A DNA stretch of 64,000 bases, taken from Aureococcus anophagefferens. Lineage: Eukaryota; Sar; Pelagophyceae; Pelagomonadales; Pelagomonadaceae. Positions within the stretch are counted from its first letter, which is position 1, and each line of letters starts with the position of its first letter. The stretch is from positions 108,340 to 172,339 of the forward strand of contig NW_008705588.1 of assembly GCF_000186865.1 (NCBI RefSeq), given 5' to 3'. Position numbers and translations under genes: made by a program. Under the pieces are notes generated by a model that was not told where the DNA came from, ran no database searches, and worked only from the letters and a program-made list of their open reading frames with translations. Shown piece by piece: positions 1 through 8,796 of the stretch.

Positions 1-1
1 C

Positions 2-334
2 GTCGCCGCGGGCCTCGGCCTCTTCGGCGCGCGCGTCATGCGCACCGTGGGCCGCGACGCGACGAAGATGACGCCGGCCCGCGGCTTCAACATCGAGCTC
101 GGCTACTCGCTCGCGTCGCTCGTCGCGTCCGCCGAGGGCTGGCCCGTGTCGACGACGCAGCTCTGCGTCGGCGCCGTCGTCGGCGTCGGCCTCGCGTCCG
201 GCGACGGCGCGCGCGCCTCCGACGCGGTCAACACGCGGCTCCTCGCGCGCATCTTCCTCTCCTGGGTCGCGACGCCCCTCGTCGCGGGCCTCGTCGCCGC
301 GCTCGCGTACGCCTGCCTCCGACCCGCGCTGTGA
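2..334 (+). CDS. PiT-family inorganic phosphate transporter, C-terminal end (partial)
   Basis: The frame is open from base 2 to a TGA at 332-334 and its 5' end lies outside the window. The about 110 visible residues match the second conserved half of Pho4/PiT phosphate permeases: a GxxVMRTVGRD stretch, then FNIELGYSLASLVAS, then the signature WPVSTTQLCVGAVVGVGL, and a last hydrophobic helix (WVATPLVAGLVAALAYACL). Proteins of this family carry phosphate with Na+ or H+ across the plasma or an organelle membrane. The family is clear from the StT/GavvGvG motif; substrate and location are known only from the family. Confidence 0.8.
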   Translation, partial: VAAGLGLFGARVMRTVGRDATKMTPARGFNIELGYSLASLVASAEGWPVSTTQLCVGAVVGVGLASGDGARASDAVNTRLLARIFLSWVATPLVAGLVAALAYACLRPAL

Positions 335-953
335 CGCCGCGTCGGGGTCGGTCGCGGGTACCGGTCGTAAGGCGCGTCGTGTGGCCCGGTCGCCGTTCGG
401 ACCACGCGGTGTCGACCGAAGTCGACCGACCTGCTCCGAGGTCGCGGAGGTCCGCCGCGACGCCCGCCTCGGCGAGAGTTCAGCGAGTTCCCCCCGCGTC
501 CCCGACGCCCGGCGCGCCGCGCGACCGCCCCTCGGCGTCGCAGGTACCTCCTCGGCAACAAGATGGAGGGCACGTTCCCGCTCGCCCTCTGCGACCTCAA
601 CTACTACGAAGTACTCCCCCATCCCCGCCCCCGTCCAGCGCGCTCCCGCTCGTAAGCTTCTGCACGAACAGGTTCTACGAACAGGTAACGCTCGTCCCTT
701 CTGCTTTCGCGTCGCGCGGTCTGTGCGATGTTGGGGGGCTCGGGGCGCGGACCCGTCCTCGTGCGGACGTACGTGCGGCTCGAGGAGGAGCCTGCCTGCT
801 GCGAGGGCGGACCTGTCGAGAGGTGAGGCCCGGTCTGGGCCCAAGTCAGTGAATTCACGGTTCGCCCCGCGCGCGACGCGTCGTCGTGTCGCGCATGGCG
901 TGACCCCCTCCCGCGAGTCCTCGGCACCACCCTCCGGGCCGCCGCACCGACCG
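335..953. other. intergenic region with one exon-like island
   Basis: These 619 bases separate the phosphate transporter stop from the tyrosinase start. I see no complete gene. Around 545-613 a short open stretch reads YLLGNKMEGTFPLALCD followed by LNYYE, which looks more like real protein than the Arg/Pro/Ala-rich shadow frames nearby. It is preceded by CAG at 541-543. It may be a leftover or unassigned exon. The rest holds the 3' UTR of the transporter and the promoter of tyrosinase. Confidence 0.3.
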
Positions 954-3144
954 ATGCGGCGCCCAAACACCGTCGCCGCGGCCCTCGTCGCCGCCGGCGC
1001 CGTCTTCCTTGCCGTCGCCGCAGTCGCACTGCTCGCGCGCCCCGCGCGCGACGGCGCGGCGGCGCTGTCGACGACGGCGCTTGCGACCGACCCGGCGCCG
1101 TACGCGCCCCGCGACGACCCGGAGATCCCCCGGGACGTCGAAGATTTTCTCGCCGCCGAGATGGGCGCGGTCGCGTCCCCCGGCGACGCCGCGGCGGCGC
1201 AGCGCTACGAGGGCCCCGGCTGCGGCGGCGCGCTCGGCGGCGCGCGCGTCGCCGCATCCAACGCCTACGGGCCCGGGTCGCGCGACGCGGCGGCGGCCGC
1301 GGCGGGCGAGGACTACCCGTTGCTCGAAGTCGCGGAGCCCTTCCGCGCGACGACGCTCCGCGTCGCGGGCTGGCCCGGCGACGCGGCCACCGCCTGGGCC
1401 GCGGCGTGGTCGGCGGGCGGCGCGCCGCTCTGGAGCTACGGCGCGTCCGCGGACGTCGCGTTCGCCGAGGTCGGCTGGGCGCGCCTCGCCGTCGTCGACG
1501 AAACGCGCGCGTGCTGGCTCGCGGCTCAAATCGCCGTGCGCTACGTGCGCCGCGAGGTGCGGTCGCTCAGCGACCGCGACCGCGAGGCCTTCCTCCAGGG
1601 CGTCATGGCCATGCAGCGCCTGCCCGCGGACGTCGGGTCGCGGCTCTACGGGAGCGCCTACCGGAGCAAGGACCACTTCAACCGGCTCCACCTCTACTAC
1701 GGCGGCCGCGCGGCCTGCGACCACTGGCACCAGGGCGCGGGCTTCGTCACGTCCCACGTCGCGCTGACCCTCGAGTACGAGCGGTCGCTCCAGGCGATCT
1801 ACCCCTGGGCGACGGTGCCCTACTGGGACATCTCGCTCGAGTCGACGTTCTACGACGCGGCGGCCTGGCGGACCTCGGCCGTGTTCCGCGGCGACTGGTT
1901 CGGGGCCGCGGCGCCGGCCAACGGCCTGCGCGCGCTCGCCGCGGGCCGCTTCGCCTTCGCGCCGACGATGGCGAACGCGCGCCGCTTCTCGCGCGTCGCG
2001 AACTGTGTGGAAATCAAATCTTCAACCAGACTTCAATGTGAGCGTATGCGACCGTTTCGACGCGAGGTTTTCTGCTGTGCTTCGAGAACTCGATGAGAGC
2101 AATCGATTCGTCCAAAAATCAGCCGAATCGACTTCGATTTGACGGAGCTAGAGAGTTCTGAAGTTTGGTCAGGACCCCCCAAACCAGTGGTTGGAATCCA
2201 CGCAGGTCGCGAACGGCTACGGCCTCCTCCGCGCGCCCTGGAACGCGGACCCGACGCCCTTCCTCACGCGGAGCGGCCACGTCTACGGGTACCCGAACAA
2301 CATGAAGCCCAGCGGCTGCGCCGAGTTCGCGCGCGCGGTCCGCGCGGCCGACTGGGCGTCGCTCGCGAGGCAGCTCAACAGCGCCGCGCACGGCCACGTC
2401 CACGAGACGCTCGGCGGGTCCTGGCACCACGACCTCGGCGCGCCGGCGACGCCCGCGGTGCTCCTCTTCGCCCACTCGGTGCAGGCGCTGTCCAAGGACC
2501 TGTGGCGCGCGGGCGTGCTGGCCTGCGCGGCGGGCTGCGACCCCGGGGCGACGCCCGCGGCGGCCTGCGGCTGCGCCTGCGCGGCGAACGCGTCGGCGTC
2601 GCCCCACGCCGTGCTCCGCGACGCCGGCGTGCTCGCGTCGCTCGCCTACTACGACGGCGACGGCCGGCCCCTGGGGGGCGCGCTCCGCGACGACGACCCG
2701 CTCTACGGCGACGCGCTCCGCGCGCTCTGCGACCCGGGCCACATCGGCGACATGTTCCAGGCGTCGAGCACGAACGACCCGACCTTCTGGGTGCTCCACG
2801 GCAACATCGACCGCGTCTGGCACCTCAAGCGCCTCGTCGCGGCCGCGCGCGGCGGCTACGACGAAGCCTGGCGCGCCGACCACGCGTGCTACGGCCACAA
2901 CCCGGACGACCTCCAGCCCTGGCGCGCGGGCGCGCTGTCCCCCGCGGGGGGGGCGCGGCGCCGGAGCGGCGGCGGCGCCTACCACACGAACCGCGAGCTC
3001 TACAACCTCTTCCGCCCGGCGGACGCGGACCTCGGCTACGTCTACGACTCCTTCGACTGGCCCCACTGCGGCCTCGTGGGACTCGACATGGTCAAGGCCG
3101 CGCTCGCGGGGCTCCGAAACGGCGACGGCGACGGCGGCGCGTAA
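954..3144 (+). CDS. tyrosinase-family binuclear copper protein 1 (membrane-anchored)
   Basis: Two exons, 954-1994 and 2206-3144, give 659 residues; the intron is an introner. The chosen ATG puts a hydrophobic signal anchor (VAAALVAAGAVFLAVAAVALL) at residues 5-25, so the protein likely enters the secretory pathway. The CuA site (about residues 255-270) has DHWHQGAGFVTSH with the H-x8-H spacing, followed by YERSLQAIYPWATVPYWD. The CuB site has HGHVHETLGG (about 408) and NDPTFWVLHGNIDRVW (about 537). The usual HH pair of CuB is LH here; the second His, normally the ligand, remains. Tyrosinases oxidise phenols to quinones, but the true substrate is unknown. A paralogue lies at 23203-25383 and shares the YGLLRAPWN motif right at the splice junction, which supports the join. 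Confidence 0.85.
1995..2205 (+). mobile_element. introner, group A, sense orientation (intron of tyrosinase 1)
   Basis: The 211-nt intron consists of one target-site duplication copy (GTCGCGAA, 1995-2002) plus an element (2003-2205); the second TSD copy is at 2206-2213. The element starts CTGTGTGGAAATCAA and ends in a slightly diverged inverted copy (TTGGAATCCACGCAG). The GT of the TSD is the donor and the terminal CAG of the element is the acceptor. Removal gives FSR|VANGYGLLRAPWN in frame. The copy carries the core CGTCCAAAAATCAGCCGAA. Confidence 0.9.
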
Positions 3145-3211
3145 CACCTCCGTCCGGGGCGCGCGTGGCGGGAGGCGCGCGCGAGGGGCCGAGGGCGAGC
3201 GGGAGCACAAG

Positions 3212-3230
3212 TTTGTTGAACCTCAACAAA
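3212..3230. repeat. short perfect inverted repeat downstream of tyrosinase 1
   Basis: TTTGTTGA, a 3-nt spacer, then TCAACAAA form a perfect 8-bp hairpin 68 bases after the tyrosinase stop and about 180 bases before the SET gene start. It could lie in the 3' UTR or in the next promoter. No function can be assigned. Confidence 0.35.
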
Positions 3231-3411
3231 GAAGTCGAAGGCATGGCTGCCAGTGCGAGAGGGCGCTAGGGGCCGAGCTGTGGCCAATTGCTCTGTCGTC
3301 CGAAGCCGATCGCGCCGCAGCACAGCCGCAAAAAGCACACGCCGTGCCGTCCGCAGCCGTTCGCGCCGCAAGCACGCAGCAGCAGCGCGCGCAGCCGCAG
3401 CGCAAAGGACC

Positions 3412-4758
3412 ATGCGCCTCCCGCTCTTCTTCGCGGCGCCGCTCCTCGAGTGGGCCGCGGAGCAGGGCGCGACCATCGACGGCGGCATCGAGGTGTGCGA
3501 GGCGGCCGACCGCGGCCGGGGCCTCTACGCGACGGCGCCCATCGCCGCGGGCGCGCGCCTCGTGCGCATCCCCGGCCGCCTGCAGCTCGGCGTCGAGGCG
3601 CTCGCCGAGGGCGACGATCTGGAGCTCCAGGCCATGGTGCGGGACCTGCCCTGGCGCGACCTGCTGTCGACGGGGCTGACGTTCCTGCCCTGCGCGCTCG
3701 CGCTCCTCGGCGAGCGCCGCGCCGCGGAGAGCAGGTTCGGGCCCTACCTCGACGACCTGCCCCGGGCCTACAGCAACGCCGTCGCGCCCTGGGAGGGCGC
3801 GCCCGGCGAGGACTGCGGGCACCTCGCGGCCTACGCGCCGGCGACGGCGGCCAAGGTCCGCGCGCGCCGCGCGGGGCTCGCGGGCGTCCACGGCGCGCTC
3901 GCGCCGGACGGCGTCGGGTTGCGCGATTTATGCTGGGCGTCCGCGACGGTCTGCAGCCGCGCGCTCGTGCGCACGGCCGGGCCCGAAGTCAGCGACCTCG
4001 TCGTCGGCGCCGTCGCCGCGCGCGACCGCACGCGGCTCCTGCCGGTCATCGACCTCGTCAACCACGGCGCCGCCGCCGCGAACGCGGCCGTGCGGACGCC
4101 CGGCGGCGGCGCGGACCCCTTGGCGACGGTCCTCGTCGCGACGCGCGACCTGGCGGCCGGCGACGAGGTCCTCATCGACTACCGCGCGGACCGCGAGCGG
4201 CTCCTGCTCGACTACGGCTTCGCGGACGCGTCGTCGAACGCGGCCGCGTTCGTCGGCGTGCGCCTCAAAGAGGACCTCCTGCCGGCCATCGGCGGCCTGG
4301 GCCGGGAGCGCGCGGCCATGCGCGACGTGCCCGAGCGAGCGCTCGACGAACTCCGCGCGCTCATCGCCTTCTGCGTCGACGACGCGACGCGGGCGCAGGG
4401 CGGGTCGCCGCTGCTCTTCGAGGCCGCCTCGGGCGCGCCGACGACGCCGACGCTCGCGCTCGCGCTCGCCCTGAGCTGCCGGGGCCCCGACGACGTCGCG
4501 AACGTGCTCGCCACGGCCGGCGAGGCCGACGGCGCCGGCCTCGGCGCCGCGCTCGTCGCGCGCGCCGAGCCCGCGCAGGCGGACTTCGCGCGCGAGGCGC
4601 TCCGCGCGGCCGCGGCCGCGGCCCTCGACGAGCCGCCCGCGGACGCGGCCGCGGCCGCGTCGCCCTTCTCCCGGGTCGCCCGGGCCTTCATCTCCGCCGA
4701 GTACGGCACGTCGTCCGGCGCGGCCCTCCGGCGCGTCGCGGCGAAGGACGGGTCATAG
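3412..4758 (+). CDS. SET-domain protein methyltransferase (RuBisCO-LSMT/SETD3-like)
   Basis: Single exon, 448 residues from the ATG after the GCAAAGGACC context; longer upstream in-frame starts give only low-complexity residues and were not used. The N-terminal SET half has GIEVCEAADRGRGLYATAPIAAGARLVRIP (first part of the SET fold, about residues 24-53). The C-terminal SET half has LLPVIDLVNHG (about 208) and DLAAGDEVLIDYRADRERLLLDYGF (about 246-270), which form the SAM and lysine-binding pseudoknot. The remainder is the alpha-helical substrate-binding domain typical of RuBisCO-LSMT, SETD3 and SETD6. These enzymes methylate non-histone substrates on Lys or His. No transit peptide is obvious, so a cytosolic or nuclear role is more likely than a plastid one. 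The substrate is unknown. Confidence 0.8.
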   Translation: MRLPLFFAAPLLEWAAEQGATIDGGIEVCEAADRGRGLYATAPIAAGARLVRIPGRLQLGVEALAEGDDLELQAMVRDLPWRDLLSTGLTFLPCALALLGERRAAESRFGPYLDDLPRAYSNAVAPWEGAPGEDCGHLAAYAPATAAKVRARRAGLAGVHGALAPDGVGLRDLCWASATVCSRALVRTAGPEVSDLVVGAVAARDRTRLLPVIDLVNHGAAAANAAVRTPGGGADPLATVLVATRDLAAGDEVLIDYRADRERLLLDYGFADASSNAAAFVGVRLKEDLLPAIGGLGRERAAMRDVPERALDELRALIAFCVDDATRAQGGSPLLFEAASGAPTTPTLALALALSCRGPDDVANVLATAGEADGAGLGAALVARAEPAQADFAREALRAAAAAALDEPPADAAAAASPFSRVARAFISAEYGTSSGAALRRVAAKDGS

Positions 4759-4795
4759 CGTCCTTCGTACTAGTAGCGGGGGCCCGGGGGGGCGC

Positions 4796-5426
4796 CTAGG
4801 CCGTCGCGACCTTGGACGACGCGCGGAGGAACGACTTGCCGAGGCACGCGTCCTTGTCCGAGGAGGCGCCGATCGACGTGTCGACGTCCGTCTCCGTGTA
4901 CGCGTAGTCGCTGCCCGCGGGCGTGCAGCCGTCCTGGGAGCCGCAGTAGAGGTTGTGCAGGTTGCAATAGTTCGTGCTAAAGTCGGCGACGGACGTGACC
5001 TGGCTCTCGGAGCACGCCTCGAGCTTGCACCCGCCCGACACCGTCGCGAAGGAGAAGGCGAACTTGTCCGTGTACTGGCCGTTGGCCGTCGTCCGCGTCC
5101 CCGCGAGGGCCGTCGCCGAAGACGACGCCACGGCGTATTTGCCCCCGTTGTGCGGGTCCGTCCAGGCGCCGGAGGCCGTGCCTATCAAGCGCGTCGGTCG
5201 GGAGTTTTCGTCGTTTCCCCGGTCAGAAGCTCTCAAAATCGTCGCGGCCGCAGGACGCTGGGCCGATACCCGCGATGCGGGCCTTCATCTCCGTCATGAC
5301 GTCGGCGCAGGACGTCGACGTGAAGACGACCGTGTTCTCGCAGGACGCGTGGACCCAGGCGTCGCTGCCGGGGCACACGTCGGCAGCGGCGCCGTACGCG
5401 GCGAGGGCGAGGACGAGGCGCAGCAT
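4796..5426 (-). CDS. small secreted Cys-rich protein, unknown function
   Basis: Two exons on the minus strand, 5426-5270 and 5181-4796, give 180 residues. The start MLRLVLALAAYGAAADVCPG is a classic signal peptide with likely cleavage after AAA. The mature protein has Cys in pairs (SCENTV, SCADV, GGCKLEACSE, YCNLHNLYCGSQDGCTP), suggesting disulfides, and is rich in Ser/Thr/Ala. I do not recognise the family. The 88-nt intron is a compact introner of group D. The gene is divergent from the nucleoside-hydrolase-like gene with 122 bp between starts. It ends 37 bases from the SET gene on the opposite strand (tail to tail). Confidence 0.65.
5182..5269 (-). mobile_element. introner, compact group D (intron of the secreted Cys-rich gene)
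   Basis: This 88-nt intron on the minus strand has donor GTATCGGC and ends CGCGCTTGATAG. It is clearly homologous to the copy at 26831-26918: both contain CCAGCGTCCTGCGGCCG near the 5' end and GGGGAAACGA in the middle. The TSD is degraded (5' GTATCGGCC against 3' GCACGGCC, explained by one deletion and one substitution), so this looks like an older insertion. The splice joins ARIAG to TASGAWTD in frame. Confidence 0.75.
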
Positions 5427-5548
5427 GTTCCGACGCCGTGGATGTCGTGGAGCCGCGCGGCGGGGCAGCCCAGAGATGATCAGGAAGTTGATCAGGCAGG
5501 AAGTTTAGAAGTTTGCACGGGCCGCATTCCGGGCTGCTATTAGCAAGC

Positions 5549-6765
5549 ATGGCGTCGATGGCAACGTCCTCCGAGATCGTCGTCTTCATCGACTGCCCGG
5601 ACCCGGTGCGTGGCGCGCGGCCGCCCGCGTCGCGCGCGACCCGCGCGCGTCGCAGGACAACTTCATGCTCGCGGTCTGCGCGTCGCTGCTCCGCGGCGCG
5701 ACGCACGTCGTGCTCACGGGCCGGCCGGCGAACTTCGAGGCGCGAAAAATTTCCCCCGCCCCGCGCCGTCGCCACGCCCCCCCCCCCCAGGTACGGAGCC
5801 GGCCGTTCCACCCGCGGACCTGCGCGCGCGGCCCCGACGAGGTCGACGACGCGGGCGACAGCGCGCTCGCGCTGCGGTCCGCGGCCGCGCACCTGCGGCG
5901 CTTCGCCCGGGCCCACGGCTGCGGCCCGCTCCGGCTCTACGACGGCGGGTCGGCGCCGGCGGCGCCCGTGGCCCACGCGGAGCACGTCGCCGAGTACCTC
6001 TTCGGCCGCGCGGACCTCGCCGGCGGCGCGGTCGGCGCGGCCGTCGCGACCGCGGACTACCGCGGACTCCTCGCGGAGCTCGACGGGTCGGCGGACCGGC
6101 GCGGGACCCTCGCGGCCTGGCTCGCGGCCGACGCCGACGACGGCGCCCTCGAGCCGCTGGCGAACGTGGCGGAGGCGACGCGCGGCGCGGCGTCGGTCGA
6201 CGTGCTCGTCGGCGGGCCCATGACGGCGCTCGACGCGCTGGCGACGAGCGACCCGGACTTCGCGGGGAAGATCGCCCACGTGCGCGCCATGGCCGCGGCC
6301 TGGGACTGCTCCACGGCGAACCTCTTCGCGAACCAGTTCAACTGCGCCGCGGACCTCGGCGCCGCGGCGGCCGTTTTAGGGCCCGGCGGCCCGCTCGGGG
6401 CCGCGCCCGTGACGCTCTACACGACGGAGTTCTGCAAGGGCGCGCTGAGCCTCTCGCCGGCCGAGGTCCGCGCGCACGCCGCGCCGCCGGTAGCCGCGCT
6501 CTACGACCTGTGGCACGACCTCACGGGCGGCCGCGGCGCCGTGACGCTCTTCGACGTCGCGCCCCTCCTCGACCTCGTCGCGCCGCCCCTCGCGCCGACC
6601 GTGCCCGTGGCCTGCGCGCTCCGGAGCGACGGCGTCTTCGCCATCACGGAGGTCGCGGAGAGCCGCGTCCGCGCGACGCAGCGCGTCCTCTCCGCGGAGG
6701 ACGCCGCCGCGGCCAAGGGCAAGCTCCTCGACCTCCTCGCCAACGCCGCCCTCGCCGCCCTCTGA
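5549..6765 (+). CDS. nucleoside hydrolase-like protein
   Basis: Probable exons 5549-5605, 5656-5739 and 5791-6765 give 371 residues. Exon 1 ends SSEIVVFIDCPDP, which with exon 2 (DNFMLAVCASL) resembles the DxDPxxDDxxAL metal/ribose-binding loop of inosine-uridine nucleoside hydrolases. Further family marks are VDVLVGGPMTALDAL (GPLTNLA-like, about 187), FANQFNCAADLGAAAAVL (the aEfNixxDPeAA region, about 230) and a late VTLFDVAPLLDLV segment. The canonical acidic residues are only partly kept, so hydrolase activity is not certain. The first intron (50 nt, GT donor) is needed to join frames. The second (51 nt, GC donor, C-rich tract before CAG) is in frame and could be read through. Confidence 0.6.
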
Positions 6766-6898
6766 GTAGGCGTCCCTCTGGGTGCCGGGGGCGTGGGAGG
6801 CGAGCTCCGGGGGTCGAGGCGTGCGTCGCGTCGCGCGCGGCGCGGCCTTTCTCGAGGTGGAAGTGGCAATGGAGACCTCTGCGGGCGCCTCCCCGCGC

Positions 6899-8345
6899 AT
6901 GCATCAAGCGCGCGCCTGGCCGCTGCGTGTCTGCGCACTACTGCTACTACCACACACAGCACGCGCCTCCTGCGCCGCGCCGCGCTTCGGCCAGCGCGAC
7001 GGCGAGTTGGACATGCGGCGCTGGCGCGTGGCGTCGGATAGGGACGTCGGCGCGGCGCGCGGCGCCCGCGCCTTCGGCAGCTACACGTTCAACGTGAGCG
7101 ACGGCCGCGAGACGTTCCCGCTCTGGTACGGCATGACCGAGGGCTACCCCTGGAGCCAGCCCGTGGACGGCGCGCGCTACGACGCGCTCCACGCGGGCGT
7201 CCGACTGCGGCCGCGCGACGTCACGGTCGCGAGCTACCCGAAGACGGGCACGACCTGGGTCGAGCAGATCGTGCTGCTGCTGCTCCACGGCAGCGGCGTC
7301 GCGCCGAAGCTCGACCCGGCGAGCCGCAACTCCTACGTGCCCGGGCGGCGCGACGTCGGCTGCGTATGGCTGGAGCCCACGGTCGCGTCGAAGCGCGGCG
7401 GCCGCTTCACGCTGGACCAGTTCGACGCCATCCCGGCGCCGCGCGTCATCAAGTCGCACGCGCCCTTCGACAGCCTCGTCGGCACGCGGTCCGTCCCCGG
7501 GAAGCGCGGCGTCGACGCGCTGACGGCGTCCGGGTCCCGGGTCGTCTACGTGTCGAGGAACCCCAAGGACGCCGCCGTGAGCCTCTACTTCCAGCGCGCG
7601 CCCGTGCCCGGCCCGGCGCGCCCTCGCGCGGCCGCCGGCGACGCGGCGCCGGCCCCTCGCCGCGGCGGACGCGGCGCGCGCGCCGGCGGCGCGGCGCCGG
7701 CCCCCCGCGGCCGGCGCGGCCGGCCGGCCGCGCGGCCGCCGCGACGCCGGGCGAAGGCCGGGCGAAGAGCGCGGCCGAGGCCGGCGCCTCGCGGCCGCGC
7801 GGCCGACGCGGCGCATGCCCATGGACGCGTGGTGCGCCCTCTACACCAAGGGCTACATGGCCTCCGGGTCCTACTTCGAGCACGTCGCGCGCTGGCACGC
7901 CGCGTCGCGCGCGCCGGGGTCGCCCGTGCTCTTCCTCAAGTACGAGGCGCTCCGCGCGGACCCGAGGAAGCAGATCCGGCGCATCGCGGCCCACCTCGGC
8001 CTCGAGCGGGACGCCGCCGAGATCGACCGCGTCGCGGACCTGTCGTCCTTCGAGCGCATGAAGGCGTCCGCGGCCGCGGCCGACGCCGGCGCGAGGTCCG
8101 ACGCGCGCAACCCCAAGTACGCCGTCGCGCCGGGCGGCAACGCGTCGAACCCGGCGCACACGACGGGCCACATCCGCGAGGGCGGCTCCGGCGGCTGGGT
8201 CCAGCACTTCTCGAAGCTCCTCAGCGACCAGTTCGACGCGGAGTACCGGCGCCAGCTCGACGGCTACGCGGCGAAAGCCGCGGCGGACTTCGGCGTCGAC
8301 GTGGAGGCGCCGACCTTCGACTTCGGGGGCGGGTGCGTGGCGTAA
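6899..8345 (+). CDS. secreted/Golgi PAPS-dependent sulfotransferase
   Basis: The chosen ATG gives a signal sequence, MHQARAWPLRVCALLLLPHTARAS. The 5'-phosphosulfate loop is TVASYPKTGTTWVEQIV (about residue 110) and the 3'-phosphate-binding motif is SRVVYVSRNPKDAAVSLYF (about 215-232); these define the Sulfotransfer_1 family. The C-terminal part is in another frame from 7815 on: DAWCALYTKGYMASGSYFEHVARWH, then PVLFLKYEALRADP and a late GHIREGGSGGW that matches the RKG.VGDW region. An intron, or a compression error, must lie between about 7598 and 7812. That stretch is extremely GC-rich and palindromic and I cannot place its borders. The enzyme would transfer sulfate to a glycan, lipid or small alcohol in the secretory pathway. 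Confidence 0.75.
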
Positions 8346-8796
8346 TGACGTTGGCGTGCTTCGTCGTGCTTGGCCATGGACTTCCCCATCAGGAAACGCC
8401 AGCGTCGCGTGGGAAGCGCCGACCGTGGAGAAGGGTGCGACGCGGCGAGTGGCGAAGGCGCTGGGTTGCCCGAGAGGCGTCCAGTTCGCCGTCGCACGGT
8501 CCTGCACGCCAGGGCGTACGCCAGGCCCACTGAGAGGCCGGCCCAAGCCCGTGAGACGACGTGGGTCCGGAACTCGTTTCTAGTGGTAAATCCCCCCACT
8601 GGCAATTTTCGACGCACTAAATTTTCCTTACCACTCGTTCATCGACGTCGCCTCAGCTCGTCACACACTTGGGTACTTTTGTGTACGTCTGCTCTCCGCG
8701 TCGGCTTCGACGTCGCGCAGGCGCCTCCGTGCGCTGCCGTAGTTGCAGCGCCGCCACCCCAGCGAGTCGCAGCCGCCGCGGACTAGCACCGCAGCC
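8346..8796. promoter_or_regulatory. intergenic region upstream of acetyl-CoA carboxylase
   Basis: These 451 bases lie between the sulfotransferase stop and the ACC start. The middle part (about 8580-8690) is AT-richer than anything around it and should contain the ACC promoter and 5' UTR. Open frames here are Arg-rich and show no conserved motif. No TATA box is evident. Confidence 0.4.

Noticed and set aside
1995..2205. Introner sequence as coding extension (CVEIKSSTRLQCERM-type reading)
   Set aside because: The same translated tail appears at several unrelated genes wherever a group A element is read through; it ends in stops and the proteins continue after the element.
8356..8786. Small plus-strand ORF (DFPIRKRQRRVGSADRGE) before ACC
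   Set aside because: No conserved motif, spans the AT-richer promoter segment; treated as untranslated.
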